A DNA stretch of 64,000 nucleotides from CAWINX01 sp963702055. GTDB taxonomy: Bacteria > Actinomycetota > Thermoleophilia > Solirubrobacterales > 70-9. Below are positions 45,580 to 54,809 of this stretch, piece by piece. Position 1 is the first letter of the stretch. Each line of letters begins with the position of its first letter. Made by a program: the position numbers and the translations under genes. Location: assembly GCA_963702055.1 (NCBI GenBank), contig OY969702.1, positions 1,054,001 through 1,118,000 on the forward strand, written 5' to 3'. The notes under the pieces are model-generated. The model saw only the letters and a list, made by a program, of their open reading frames with translations, was not told the origin of the DNA and did not search any database.

Positions 45580-47007
45580 CTAGGCGGCCGCGGCCGCTCC
45601 GGCGTTCTCTGTGACCTGGTCGATCGAGCCCTGCATGTAGAAGGCGCCCTCGGACAGGTCGTCGTGGACGCCGTCGAGGATCTCGCGGAAGCCGCGCACC
45701 GTCTCGGCGACCGGCACGTACTCGCCGGTGCGACCGGTGAACTGCTCGGCAACGAAGAACGGCTGGCTGAGGAAACGCTCGATCTTGCGAGCCCGCGACA
45801 CCGTCAGCTTGTCCTCGTCGGAGAGCTCGTCGATGCCGAGGATGGCGATGATGTCCTGCAGCTCCTTGTAGCGCTGCAGTACCTCTTGGACATCGGTCGC
45901 GGTGCGGTAGTGCTCCTCGCCGAGAATGTCCGGCTTGAGGATCGTCGAACTCGAGTCGAGCGGGTCGACCGCCGGGTAGATGCCTTTCTCCGAGATCGCC
46001 CGCGAAAGCGCTGTGGTCGCATTGAGGTGGGCGAACACCGAGGCAGGCGCCGGATCGGTGTAGTCGTCGGCGGGGACGTAGACCGCCTGGATCGAGGTCA
46101 CCGAGCCGCGCTCGGTCGAGGTAATCCGCTCCTGCAGGCCGCCCATCTCCGTCTCCAGGGTCGGCTGGTAGCCGACCGCGGAGGGCATGCGGCCGAGCAG
46201 CGCCGAGACCTCGGAGCCCGCCTGCACGAAGCGGAAGATGTTGTCGACGAAGAGCAGCACGTCCTGGCCACCCTGCTCGCGGTAGTACTCGGCCATCGTC
46301 AGCCCGGAAAGGGCGACGCGCAGACGGGCGCCCGGGGGCTCGTTCATCTGACCGAAGACGAGCATCGTCTTGTCGATCACGCCCGACTCTTTCATCTCCA
46401 GCCAGAGGTCGTTGCCCTCACGCGAGCGCTCGCCGACGCCGACGAAGGCGGATAGGCCGGAGTGCTCCTCGGCGATGTTGCGGATCAGCTCCTGGATCAG
46501 GACGGTCTTGCCGACGCCGGCTCCTCCGAAGAGGCCGACCTTGCCGCCTTTGGCGTAGGGAGCGAGCAGGTCGATGACCTTGATCCCGGTCTCGAGGATC
46601 TCCTGCGTCGGAGCGAGGTCGGACGCCTTGGGCGCCGGGCGGTGGATCGGCCAGCGCTCCTCGGCCTGGACCTCGCCCTCCTCGTCGATCGGCTCGCCGA
46701 GCAGGTTGAAGATCCTGCCCAGGGTCGCGTCGCCGACCGGGACCGTGATCGGACCGCCGGTGTCGACGACCTTGTCGCCGCGCTGCAGCCCGTCGGTCGC
46801 GTCCATCGCCACGGCGCGCACGCGGTCGTCGCCCAAGTGCTGCTGCACCTCGCAGATCAGCTGCGTGACCTCGCGGCCCTCTCCGCCGGCGAACTCGATG
46901 CTCAGTGCCGAGTAGATCTCGGGCAGCTCGTCGGGGAAGACGGCGTCGACCACGACGCCGGTCACCTGCTCGACCCGTCCTACGTTTGCTCCGTTGCTCT
47001 CAGCCAT
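45580..47007 (-). CDS. atpD: ATP synthase F1 subunit beta
   Basis: 475-residue catalytic subunit. P-loop GGAGVGKT near residue 155, the Glu of GERSREGND, and the DELSEED-like motif IDELSDEDK near residue 390 are present. ATG at 47007 is preceded by AAGGA. It ends in an Ala-rich tail. Full length; no oddity. Confidence 0.98.
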   Translation of the reverse strand: MAESNGANVGRVEQVTGVVVDAVFPDELPEIYSALSIEFAGGEGREVTQLICEVQQHLGDDRVRAVAMDATDGLQRGDKVVDTGGPITVPVGDATLGRIFNLLGEPIDEEGEVQAEERWPIHRPAPKASDLAPTQEILETGIKVIDLLAPYAKGGKVGLFGGAGVGKTVLIQELIRNIAEEHSGLSAFVGVGERSREGNDLWLEMKESGVIDKTMLVFGQMNEPPGARLRVALSGLTMAEYYREQGGQDVLLFVDNIFRFVQAGSEVSALLGRMPSAVGYQPTLETEMGGLQERITSTERGSVTSIQAVYVPADDYTDPAPASVFAHLNATTALSRAISEKGIYPAVDPLDSSSTILKPDILGEEHYRTATDVQEVLQRYKELQDIIAILGIDELSDEDKLTVSRARKIERFLSQPFFVAEQFTGRTGEYVPVAETVRGFREILDGVHDDLSEGAFYMQGSIDQVTENAGAAAAA

Positions 47008-47035
47008 TGGTTCCTTTTCTCGCGATTCGAAAGCT

Positions 47036-47956
47036 TTACCCGAGCGCCTCGGCGCCGGCCACTACCTCAAGGATCTCCTGCGTGATCTCCGCCTGCCTGA
47101 CCCGGTTCATCTCCAGAGTCAGGTCGTCCATCATCGTTTCCGCGTTCTCGGCCGCGTTGCGCATTGCGGTCATCCGCGCCCCGAGCTCGGAGGCCGCCGA
47201 CTCGAGCAGCGCCCGGTAGACCGAGATGTTCACGTACTCCGGGATCAGCTGCGCGAGCAGGTCCTCCGCCTCGGGCTCGTATTCCCACAGCGCGGCGGAA
47301 TGCGCCTTCTCGATCTCGGTCAGCTCCGCGTCCTCTTCCTCGGCCGCGGCCCCCTCACCGATCACCTCGGCCCGCTGCATCGGCAGCAGGGTCTGGCGCC
47401 AGACGTGCTGGGTGAGCGGCGAGACGTAGTGGTTGTAGACCAGCTCGACCCGGTCCAGCTCCTCGTCGACGTAGCGGGCGGTCAGCTCCTCGCCGATCTC
47501 ACGCGCGTTGGCGAACCCGGGCCGATCGGTGAAGCCGACATAGGAGGTGCGCGGGTCCTGCTTGCGAAAGGTCAGCGCCGAGACGCCCTTGCGGCCGACA
47601 GCGGAGAAGGCGGTCTCGACCCCACTCCCCTGTAGCTCGCCCCGCATCCGCATCCCCTCGCGGATGATGTTTGTGTTGAAGGCGCCGGCAAGGCCGCGGT
47701 CGCCGGTGATCAGGACGACGCCGACCTTGCTCACCTCCTCGCGCTCGACCATGACCGGCACGCGAGGCATTCCGCCCGCCTGCTCGGCTGCGCGACGGGT
47801 CAGCTTGCGCATTCCCTCCGCGTAGGGACGCAGGGCAGCGATGCGCTGCTCGGCGCGCCGCAGGCGCGCCGCCGCGACCATCTCCATCGCCCGCGTGATC
47901 TTGTTGATGTTCTTGATCGACGCGATGCGATTTTTGACGTCCTTTTGGGAAGCCAT
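47036..47956 (-). CDS. atpG: ATP synthase F1 subunit gamma
   Basis: 306-residue central stalk of the motor. The N-terminal coiled helix (NRIASIKNINKITRAMEMVAAARLRRA) and the C-terminal helix (MRNAAENAETMMDDLTLEMNRVRQAEITQEILEV, here broken by charged residues) are conserved. A Glu-rich insert around residue 205 (GAAAEEEDAELTE) is longer than in E. coli. Confidence 0.97.
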   Translation of the reverse strand: MASQKDVKNRIASIKNINKITRAMEMVAAARLRRAEQRIAALRPYAEGMRKLTRRAAEQAGGMPRVPVMVEREEVSKVGVVLITGDRGLAGAFNTNIIREGMRMRGELQGSGVETAFSAVGRKGVSALTFRKQDPRTSYVGFTDRPGFANAREIGEELTARYVDEELDRVELVYNHYVSPLTQHVWRQTLLPMQRAEVIGEGAAAEEEDAELTEIEKAHSAALWEYEPEAEDLLAQLIPEYVNISVYRALLESAASELGARMTAMRNAAENAETMMDDLTLEMNRVRQAEITQEILEVVAGAEALG

Positions 47957-47976
47957 GGGCTAGGGCGACCGCCGGA

Positions 47977-49617
47977 TCAGGCGGGCGTCGCCTCCTTCTC
48001 CTCGTCGTTCTCGGCCTCAGCTACGCGGCTCGGCCTGGCGCGCTCCTCCTCGGACTTGATCCGATCCGACTCGCCGGCCTCGACCGGATCGCCGTGCTCG
48101 TCGAAGTCGGGCCCGAAGTCGTCGATGAAGTCGGCGATCGCCTTGCCGAGCTCCTCCTCGTCGGCGTCTTCGAGCTTGCCCGTCTCGGTGATCCGATCGA
48201 GCAGCGCCGAGTTCTCCGAGCGCAGTCGGATCCGCAGGTCGCGCAGGAACTCGCCGACGCGCTCGACCTTGATCCGATCGAGGTAACCGCCGGTGCCGGA
48301 GTAGATCGCCGCCACCTGATCGGCCATCTCCAGCGGCTCGCGCTCCTTCTGTTTGAGCAGCTCGACCAGGCGCTGGCCGCGGTTGAGCGATTTCTGCGTC
48401 TCCGGATCGAGCTCCGAGCCGAATTGGGCGAATGCCTCCAGGTCGCGGAACTGAGAGAGGTCGAGACGCAGTTTTCCGGCGACCTTCTTCATCGCCTTGG
48501 TCTGCGCGTTACCGCCCACCCGGGAGACCGAGATGCCAACGTTGATCGCCGGTCGCACGCCCGAGTTGAAGAGATCCGACTCGAGGAAGATCTGGCCGTC
48601 GGTGATCGAGATCACGTTGGTCGGGATGTAGGCCGAAACGTCGGAGGCCTGCGTCTCGATGATCGGCAGCGCGGTCAGCGAGCCGCCGCCGAGCTCGTCG
48701 TTCAGTTTCACCGCCCGCTCAAGCAGCCGCGAGTGCAGGTAGAAGACGTCACCCGGGTAGGCCTCGCGGCCGGGCGGACGCCGCAGCAACAGCGACATCT
48801 GCCGGTAAGCGTAGGCGTGTTTGGTGAGGTCGTCGTAGACGCAGAGCGCGGCCTTGCCGTTGTAGAGGAAGTGCTCGCCCATCGCGCAGCCCGCGTAGGG
48901 GGCGATGTACTTGATCGGGGCGGCCTCGTCGGCGGGGGCGGCGACGATGATCGTGTTCTCCATCGCGCCGTTCTCCTCCAGCACCTCACGCAGCTGGACG
49001 ACGGTCGCCATCCGCTGCCCGATCGCGACGTAGATGCAGATCAGGTCCTTGTCGCGGTTGTTGATGATCGTGTCGATCGCGATCGCGGTCTTCCCGGTCT
49101 GGCGATCGCCGATGATCAGCTCGCGCTGGCCGCGACCGATCGGGATCATCCCGTCAATCGACATCAACCCGGTCTGGACCGGCTCGGTCACCGGCTGGCG
49201 CTGGACGACGCCGGGCGCTTTGAACTCGGCCGGACGGGTCTGGGTAGTGGCGATCTCGCCCTTGTCGTCGAGCGGACGGCCGAGTGGGTCGACCATGCGG
49301 CCGAGTAGCTCGTCGCCGACCGGGATCTCCAGCAAGTGGCCGGTGCGCTTCACCGTGTCGCCCTCGACGATCTTGACCCAATCGCCGAACAGCACGGCGC
49401 CGACGTTGTCGGCCTCGAGGTTCAGCGCCAATCCCGTCACCCCGTGCGGCAGCTCCAGCATCTCGAGCGCCATGCAGTTGTCGAGGCCGTGGATGCGGGC
49501 GATCCCGTCGGCCACGGAGAGCACGGTGCCGACCTCGGCGAGGTCCGCCCCCGCGGTGTCCAGTCCTTCGATCCTCTCCTTGAGGATCGATGCGATCTCG
49601 TCCGGCTTGATTTCCAC
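47977..49617 (-). CDS. atpA: ATP synthase F1 subunit alpha
   Basis: 546 residues from GTG 49617, with AAGGAGG 9 nt upstream. The nucleotide-binding P-loop GDRQTGKTA and the PGREAYPGDVFYLHSRLLER segment are intact. It has a Glu/Asp/Arg-rich C-terminal extension of about 30 residues. The open frame continues upstream but that part lies over atpH and is a shadow. Confidence 0.98.
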   Translation of the reverse strand: MEIKPDEIASILKERIEGLDTAGADLAEVGTVLSVADGIARIHGLDNCMALEMLELPHGVTGLALNLEADNVGAVLFGDWVKIVEGDTVKRTGHLLEIPVGDELLGRMVDPLGRPLDDKGEIATTQTRPAEFKAPGVVQRQPVTEPVQTGLMSIDGMIPIGRGQRELIIGDRQTGKTAIAIDTIINNRDKDLICIYVAIGQRMATVVQLREVLEENGAMENTIIVAAPADEAAPIKYIAPYAGCAMGEHFLYNGKAALCVYDDLTKHAYAYRQMSLLLRRPPGREAYPGDVFYLHSRLLERAVKLNDELGGGSLTALPIIETQASDVSAYIPTNVISITDGQIFLESDLFNSGVRPAINVGISVSRVGGNAQTKAMKKVAGKLRLDLSQFRDLEAFAQFGSELDPETQKSLNRGQRLVELLKQKEREPLEMADQVAAIYSGTGGYLDRIKVERVGEFLRDLRIRLRSENSALLDRITETGKLEDADEEELGKAIADFIDDFGPDFDEHGDPVEAGESDRIKSEEERARPSRVAEAENDEEKEATPA

Positions 49618-49631
49618 TGCGGTCTTCCTCC

Positions 49632-50165
49632 TTACGCCGCCTGGGCGACGCTCTTTCGAAGTTTCTCCAAGCGACTGCGAATGCTGGCGTCGAGAACCAT
49701 GTTGCCCACCTGCAAGACGATCCCACCGAGGATGCCGTCGTCGACCCTGCTCGCCAGCTCGACCTCGCGGCCGGTCTGGCGCTCGATCTCCTCGCCGATC
49801 TTCCCCACCACCGCGGGGTCCAGCTCGACGGCGCTGGTCACGGTGACGTCGATGCGGCGGTTCTCTTCCTTCCACAGCTCCTCGAACTGGCGCCGCACGC
49901 GGAAGATCTCCGGCACGCGGTGCTTCTCGATCAGCAGGTCGAGGAAGTTGAGGAGCTCGGGCTCGGCGCCGTCGATCGCCCGCTTCAACCCGTCCCCCTT
50001 CTCCGCGGTCGAGAAGTAGGGGCTGAAGAAGAAGACGCGGAGGTCCTCGCTCTCGTCGAGGGCATCGACGAACTGCCCGAGCTGCTCGCGAATCGGGTCG
50101 AGCTTGCCCTTCTCCTTGGCTACCTCGAAGAGGGCCTCGGCGTATACGCGAGCGGCTTCCTCCAT
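49632..50165 (-). CDS. atpH: ATP synthase F1 subunit delta
   Basis: 177-residue stator subunit linking F1 to the b subunit. Family features: RVYAEALFEVAKEKGKLD at the start, a central LNFLDLLIEKHR helix and the C-terminal DDGILGGIVLQVGNMVLDASIRSRLEKL. Separate from atpF, unlike the fused b-delta of mycobacteria; it shares 1 nt with it. Confidence 0.95.
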   Translation of the reverse strand: MEEAARVYAEALFEVAKEKGKLDPIREQLGQFVDALDESEDLRVFFFSPYFSTAEKGDGLKRAIDGAEPELLNFLDLLIEKHRVPEIFRVRRQFEELWKEENRRIDVTVTSAVELDPAVVGKIGEEIERQTGREVELASRVDDGILGGIVLQVGNMVLDASIRSRLEKLRKSVAQAA

Positions 50166-50737
50166 TACGCCTGGCTCTCCGATCCCGAGAGGGCGCTGAA
50201 GTCGACCTCGCTGAGGGCGTCCTCGACGAGGCGGCGCTGATCCTCCTCGTTGAGGCTCTTGCGGGTCACCTTCTCGGTGGCCAACACGGTGAGGTCGGCG
50301 ACCTCCTTGCGGATCTGCTCCAGCGAACGCCGCGTCTCGGCCTCGATGTCGCGCTTCGCCGCGGCGACCAGCTCCTCGCGTTTCTCCTTGCCGGCGGCGG
50401 TCGCCTCGGCGGTCGCCGTCTCGGCGGCCTTGCGTGCCCTGGCCATGATGTCGTCGGCCTGCTCACGCGCCTCGGCAAGGCGCTGGCGGTACTCGCCGAG
50501 CAACTCGTCGGCCTCCTTGCGCTGGCGCTCCGCGGCGTCGATCGACTCGCTGATCGCCTTGGCGCGCCTGTCGAGCGCCTCCTGGATTTTCGGGAAGGCG
50601 ACCTTGCTCAGCACCCACATCGTGAACAGAAACAGGACCAGCGTCCAGATCATCAGGCCGAGGCCCGGGGAGACCAGGAAGCTGCCTCCACTCTCCTTGG
50701 CGAGAACGAACCCCGCTATTTGACCGAGCGGCTCCAC
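50165..50737 (-). CDS. atpF: ATP synthase Fo subunit b
   Basis: 190 residues: one membrane helix (about 26-46) and a long charged coiled coil (about 50-165) that forms the peripheral stalk. The LSKVAFPKIQEALDRRAKAI segment after the helix is characteristic. Starts 9 nt after the atpE stop. Confidence 0.95.
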   Translation of the reverse strand: MEPLGQIAGFVLAKESGGSFLVSPGLGLMIWTLVLFLFTMWVLSKVAFPKIQEALDRRAKAISESIDAAERQRKEADELLGEYRQRLAEAREQADDIMARARKAAETATAEATAAGKEKREELVAAAKRDIEAETRRSLEQIRKEVADLTVLATEKVTRKSLNEEDQRRLVEDALSEVDFSALSGSESQA

Positions 50738-50746
50738 TTGCCCGGC

Positions 50747-51010
50747 CTAGAGGAAGAAGGCGATCAGGCCGAAGATGAACGTGTAGAAGGCGACGGCCTC
50801 GGTGAGGGCGAAGCCGAGCCAGCGAATGCTCTGAAGCTCGTCTTTCATCTCGGGCTGGCGGGCGACCGACTCGATCTCCTTGCCGAAGATGAAGCCGATG
50901 CCGATGCCGGCGCCGATCGAGCCGAGGCCGGCGCCGACGCCGAGGGCAATCGCCTTGCCGGCGTCGGTGACGCCGGTGTCGGTGACCGCGGCAATAGGGG
51001 ACAGATCCAT
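50747..51010 (-). CDS. atpE: ATP synthase Fo subunit c
   Basis: 87-residue ring subunit with two membrane helices and the polar loop RQPE. The proton-carrying acidic residue is Glu71 in GFALTEAVAFY. No sodium-type ligand set is evident, so proton coupling is likely. Confidence 0.96.
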   Translation of the reverse strand: MDLSPIAAVTDTGVTDAGKAIALGVGAGLGSIGAGIGIGFIFGKEIESVARQPEMKDELQSIRWLGFALTEAVAFYTFIFGLIAFFL

Positions 51011-51026
51011 TGAACAGCGCTCCTTT

Positions 51027-51935
51027 TTAGTGGCTGGCGGAGGTGGCTCCGCCGAGGTAGATGGCAGTGAGGGTCGAGAAGATAAAGGCCTGCAAGGTGG
51101 CGATAAGGCCGACCTCGAGCACGAAGAAGAAGAAGGCCAGCGGGAAGGTCAACGCCCCCAGCGCGGCGATTCCGAGCAGCACGGCGAGGCCGCCGCCCAT
51201 GAACAGCAGCAACAGGTGGCCGGCGAGGATGTTGGCGAAGAGACGCACGGAGAGCGAGATCAACCGAGCGAAGTGGGAGATCGCCTCGATCACGAAGATG
51301 AACGCCTTGCCGATCGGATTCATCTCCTCGAGTCCGGGTGGGAGCCAGCTGGCCAGATACTTGAAGAGGCCCTTGTCGCGGATTCCCTCGAAGTGGTAGG
51401 AGCCCCAGACGACCAGGGTGAGGGCCAGCGGGATCGAGAGGTTCGCGGTCGCGGCGTAGATCGCGAAGGAGGGGATCTGCAGGCCGAAGACGGTGATCTC
51501 GTGCTCGGTGTTGGTCGGCAGCGGCAGGAAGCCGAGCATGTTCGAGAACCAGATCCAGAAGAAGAGGCCGGCGAGGAAGGGGAACCAGCGGGCCGCCATC
51601 TTCTCGTCGAGGTTGCCGCCGGTGATGTTGTTCTTGGTCATGTCGTAGGCGACCTCGATCGCGGTCTGCACTCGGTTCGGCTTCTGGTGCATGCGGCGGG
51701 AGATCCAGACCATCGTCCCCATCGTCAGGCCGCTGGCAAGAAGGAGGTAGACAACCGCCTTGTTGATGCTGAGGTCGACGCCGCCGAGGTGGATCGAGAT
51801 CCAGGGCTCGAGCTTGAACTCGTTCTGAGGCTGGAAGGAGGCGTCCTTGCCTGAGCTGCCGAAGATCAGCAGCATCAGGATCGCGATCGCGAAGTAGACG
51901 CCGATCCCGATCAGGACTTTGGTCCGGGTCTTCAT
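51027..51935 (-). CDS. atpB: ATP synthase Fo subunit a
   Basis: 302-residue membrane subunit forming the proton half-channels. The essential Arg is in SLSVRLFANILAGH near residue 233. The N-terminus has a signal-like helix (about 8-25) and an outer segment before the main helices. Its ATG overlaps the atpI stop by 4 nt. Confidence 0.97.
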   Translation of the reverse strand: MKTRTKVLIGIGVYFAIAILMLLIFGSSGKDASFQPQNEFKLEPWISIHLGGVDLSINKAVVYLLLASGLTMGTMVWISRRMHQKPNRVQTAIEVAYDMTKNNITGGNLDEKMAARWFPFLAGLFFWIWFSNMLGFLPLPTNTEHEITVFGLQIPSFAIYAATANLSIPLALTLVVWGSYHFEGIRDKGLFKYLASWLPPGLEEMNPIGKAFIFVIEAISHFARLISLSVRLFANILAGHLLLLFMGGGLAVLLGIAALGALTFPLAFFFFVLEVGLIATLQAFIFSTLTAIYLGGATSASH

Positions 51936-52309
51936 GCCGCTCCCTGTCCCTCGGGCTCGAAGAGGTGGGCGATGCCCTGCGCGGCGAAGGAGATCGTGAA
52001 CAGCGCCGTGACCAGCAGCGCCGCCGCCAGCCCGTCCTCGCGACTGCCCAGCAGCCCGACCAGCAGCACCGAGAGGGTCAGCAGCCAGACGCGGCCGAGG
52101 GTCGACGCCGCGGTCAGCCCCATCGCCTTTTGGCGGTTGCCCTCAGCCAGGGCCGCGGCGGCGCGGCGCGCGACGAGGGCCTGGATCCCGCGCTGCGCGA
52201 GCCAGGCTGCGGCGGCCACCGCGTAGCCCAGCAGCGGGAATCCGGCAAGCAAAAAGACCGCGAGCGCGGCGGCCAGCACCAAGAGGTCGACGTACTTGGG
52301 AGGAGACAT
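51932..52309 (-). CDS. AtpI-like membrane protein
   Basis: 125 residues with about four hydrophobic segments, first in the atp operon. Position and size match AtpI/subunit I, an assembly helper for the c-ring; sequence similarity itself is weak by eye. The start ATG lies 4 nt after a GC-rich hairpin and no ribosome site fits between, so initiation is unusual. Confidence 0.7.
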   Translation of the reverse strand: MSPPKYVDLLVLAAALAVFLLAGFPLLGYAVAAAAWLAQRGIQALVARRAAAALAEGNRQKAMGLTAASTLGRVWLLTLSVLLVGLLGSREDGLAAALLVTALFTISFAAQGIAHLFEPEGQGAA

Positions 52310-52312
52310 AAA

Positions 52313-52342
52313 ATCCGCCCGGCTCGGGCCGAGCGGGCGGAT
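52313..52342 (-). promoter_or_regulatory. GC-rich hairpin directly before atpI
   Basis: ATCCGCCCG (52313-52321) pairs with CGGGCGGAT (52334-52342). On the minus strand the stem is followed by TTTATG, where ATG is the atpI start. It could end the wecA transcript or be a 5'-leader hairpin controlling the atp operon. A possible minus-strand -10 element TATAGT lies just before it (52353-52348), with no good -35. Confidence 0.5.
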
Positions 52343-52400
52343 AAGCGACTATATCCAAAGGGTCGGATATTGGCTTTGTGAAGCCGATTCGTGCCCTTTG

Positions 52401-53531
52401 TCACAACCTGTTACTAACGTTGTCCTCCCCGAGTTCGATCGCCTCGAATTCGCCCGTCTCCGGATTGATCCGCCCGCGGCGCAGCTTGAGGATTTCGAGG
52501 ACGTAGATCAGGTAGACGCTGGAGGCGAGGGCGACGAGGCCGCAGGCGACCATCACCGCGGTCCAGAGCGCGTCGAAATGGCCGTGGTCGTCGCTGTAGG
52601 GGACGAAGCGCAGGGCGAGCGCCAGCCCGGCGAGGACCAGGGTCCAGCCGTAGAGATAGGCGAGCGTGCGCCGCTGCGAGAAGCCGATGTTGGCCATCCG
52701 GTGGTGGAAGTGCCAGCTGTCGGCCTGGTAGATCGGCTGGCGGTATTTGAGCCGCTTGGCGACGACGAAGCCGGTGTCGAGGATCGGTACGGCAAGGACG
52801 ACCAGGGGCAGGATCAGGGCGACCACGGCGTTCGTCTTCAGGGCGCCCTGGACAGAGGCGGTGGCGAGCAGGTAGCCGAGCAGGTTGGAGCCGGTGTCCC
52901 CCATGAAGCTCGAAGCGGGCGGAAAGCCGTGGCGGAGAAAGCCGAGCGCGCCGCCGGCGGTCAGGGCGGCGAGCACGCCGGCGGCGTTGCGCTCCAGGGA
53001 GAGGGCGATCACCGCGAGGGCGATCGCGGCGATCGTGCAGACCCCGGCGGCGAGGCCGTCGACGCCGTCGATGAAGTTGATCACGTTGACCACGGCGACG
53101 ATCCCGATCACGGTCAGCGGGTAGGAGGACCAGCCGAGGTCGAAGCCGCCTACGAAGGGCAGCGTCAGGTGGTCGACGCGGACACCGCCGAGCACCGGGA
53201 TCAGCGCCGCGCCGACCTGGCCCAGCAGCTTCGGCAGCGCCGGCAGGCCACGCACGTCGTCGACCACGCCGACCGCGGCGATCGCCGCGGCGCCGAGCAG
53301 GATCGAGCGGCTCTCGCCGTCGGGGGGAAGCCAGATCCAGCCGGCGACCTCGATCCCGGCGAAGATCGCCAAGCCGGAGAGGCGCGGCATCGGCTTGTCG
53401 TGCAGGCCGCGCTCCTTCGGCTGGTCGATCGCGCCGATCCGGTAGGCGAGGCGCTCGGCGTAGGGGACCAACAGCCAGGCAATTCCGGCGGCTGCGATGA
53501 AGGCTAGGACCGCGTCGGTTGTCGATGCCAC
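52401..53531 (-). CDS. wecA: Undecaprenyl-phosphate GlcNAc-1-phosphate transferase (WecA/MraY family)
   Basis: 376-residue polytopic enzyme that loads a sugar-1-phosphate onto the lipid carrier. Signatures: the DDVRGLP loop near residue 91, NFIDGVDGLAAG near 153, and SSFMGDTGSNLLG near 208, with the late HFHHRMANIGFSQRR. In mycobacteria the wecA gene also sits just before atpI. GTG start at 53531. Its C-terminus is a charged tail. Confidence 0.92.
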   Translation of the reverse strand: MASTTDAVLAFIAAAGIAWLLVPYAERLAYRIGAIDQPKERGLHDKPMPRLSGLAIFAGIEVAGWIWLPPDGESRSILLGAAAIAAVGVVDDVRGLPALPKLLGQVGAALIPVLGGVRVDHLTLPFVGGFDLGWSSYPLTVIGIVAVVNVINFIDGVDGLAAGVCTIAAIALAVIALSLERNAAGVLAALTAGGALGFLRHGFPPASSFMGDTGSNLLGYLLATASVQGALKTNAVVALILPLVVLAVPILDTGFVVAKRLKYRQPIYQADSWHFHHRMANIGFSQRRTLAYLYGWTLVLAGLALALRFVPYSDDHGHFDALWTAVMVACGLVALASSVYLIYVLEILKLRRGRINPETGEFEAIELGEDNVSNRL

Positions 53532-53535
53532 TTAA

Positions 53536-53647
53536 AGGGCTGTCCCGGTAGGGGTTCCGCTTAACTTTTTCCGAAGACACGGTGCGGCTGTCCGCGGGCG
53601 TCTTCGCGGAAAAAGTACAAGACGCTCCACCCCTACCGGGACAGCCC
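53536..53647 (+). repeat. 112-bp palindromic dispersed element, copy B
   Basis: Perfect 19-bp arms GGGCTGTCCCGGTAGGGGT (53537-53555) and complement (53629-53647). The core CTTAACTTTTT-C-CG ... CG-G-AAAAAGTACAAGACG matches copy A at 32089, but the pair before CG is C-G instead of G-C and the arms are changed on both sides. It overlaps the stop of the DUF354 gene. Confidence 0.75.
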
Positions 53648-54643
53648 GCCCAATACGGCGTCGACCAAGAGTTCGGGATCGCGCGGGTGCAGGACGCCGA
53701 CCGGGGCCTCGCGCTTGCCCAGCGGCAGCTGCGTGGGATCGTCGAGGACTTGGAGGCGACCCTCGGCGATCAGGGCCTCGTCTACGCCTCCCATGCGGCC
53801 GGTGAAGGTGGTGAATACGGGGGTGCCTAGCGCCACCGCCTCGCGGTTCATCGTCCCCCCCGCGCTGACGACGAGATCGGCGAAGGCGATCAGGCTCTGG
53901 GCGTCGATCGCCCGCTCCGGAACGATCAGGTTGGTGGCCCCGCGGGCACGGGCCGCGACGCCCTGCGCCTCGGTGCGCGGAATCACCACCGCCTGCGCCT
54001 CCGGCGCCGCGACCAGGCGATCGATCACCCGCTCGTAGAGGTCGTTGCGGGCGTGGTATTCGGAGGTCTCGGGCGGCGGCCGGACGACGACCAGCACCTT
54101 CTCGCGATCGAGTCCCAACTCGTCCAGTACACCGGCATCGGGCTCGAACCCGGCCAGGTAGTACTCCTCCTTCAAGCCCGGGTAGCGGACCAGCTTGCTC
54201 CCCTTCGCGCCGATCCGCGCCAAGCGCTCGACCGGGATCGAGTCGGGGACCAGCACCCGCTTGGCGACGCGGAAGGCGATCTTCCGCTGCCGGCCGGCGA
54301 ACTCGTAGTCCTGCATCTGCGCCGAGGGAATTCGGAAGAGCGCCGAAACGACGGCGAGGTCGACCGACCCATGGGCGATCGCAAGGTTGGGCGCGCGGCG
54401 CCAGACCAGCCGCGCCAGCCGGGCCGACCTGTCCGCAAGGGCCCACCCCTTCCCCAGCGCCGATGCTCCGCCGTGACTCCCGACCGAGGTGTAGGGGATC
54501 CCCAGCCGCTCGAGGATTCCCTCGGTCTGCCCGTACTCCCGCGCGGTGACGAACACCTCGTCCCCCCGCGCCTCCAGCCGCTCGATGATCGGCCGCAGCA
54601 CGAGAGGGTGCGCGGCAGCCGTGCAGTCGACCCAGACCTTCAC
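53633..54643 (-). CDS. DUF354 family (GT-B fold glycosyltransferase-like)
   Basis: 336 residues from GTG 54643. It opens KVWVDCTAAAHPLVLRPII and has a Rossmann-like second half with SLIAFADLVVSAGGTMNREAVALGTPVF, the donor-site region seen in MurG/UDP-GlcNAc epimerase-like proteins. The family is uncharacterised but occurs with envelope polysaccharide genes; here it follows glyA and precedes wecA. The last codons run into a palindromic element. Confidence 0.83.
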   Translation of the reverse strand: MKVWVDCTAAAHPLVLRPIIERLEARGDEVFVTAREYGQTEGILERLGIPYTSVGSHGGASALGKGWALADRSARLARLVWRRAPNLAIAHGSVDLAVVSALFRIPSAQMQDYEFAGRQRKIAFRVAKRVLVPDSIPVERLARIGAKGSKLVRYPGLKEEYYLAGFEPDAGVLDELGLDREKVLVVVRPPPETSEYHARNDLYERVIDRLVAAPEAQAVVIPRTEAQGVAARARGATNLIVPERAIDAQSLIAFADLVVSAGGTMNREAVALGTPVFTTFTGRMGGVDEALIAEGRLQVLDDPTQLPLGKREAPVGVLHPRDPELLVDAVLGGLSR

Positions 54644-54683
54644 GTTGGCCCCTTCTCACAATGCCCCCGACGCGGCGGGTCCT

Positions 54684-54751
54684 GTCGCCGCAGGGGACCC
54701 ACCTCCCCCTGCGGTAGCTGAAGCTTCCTCGGGGGAGGTCCCCCCTGCGAC
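54684..54751. repeat. Nested GC-rich palindrome downstream of glyA
   Basis: CCGCAGGGG/CCCCTGCGG and ACCTCCCCC/GGGGGAGGT form alternative hairpins, and the outer GTCGC...GCGAC also pairs. It sits in the 166-bp gap between glyA and the DUF354 gene. The rest of that gap holds nothing recognisable. Confidence 0.4.
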
Positions 54752-54809
54752 GCCACCCCCCGCGAGCCACGCACCTGGGAGACGGAGACCCGACAGCCTG
54801 GCGTCAAAT

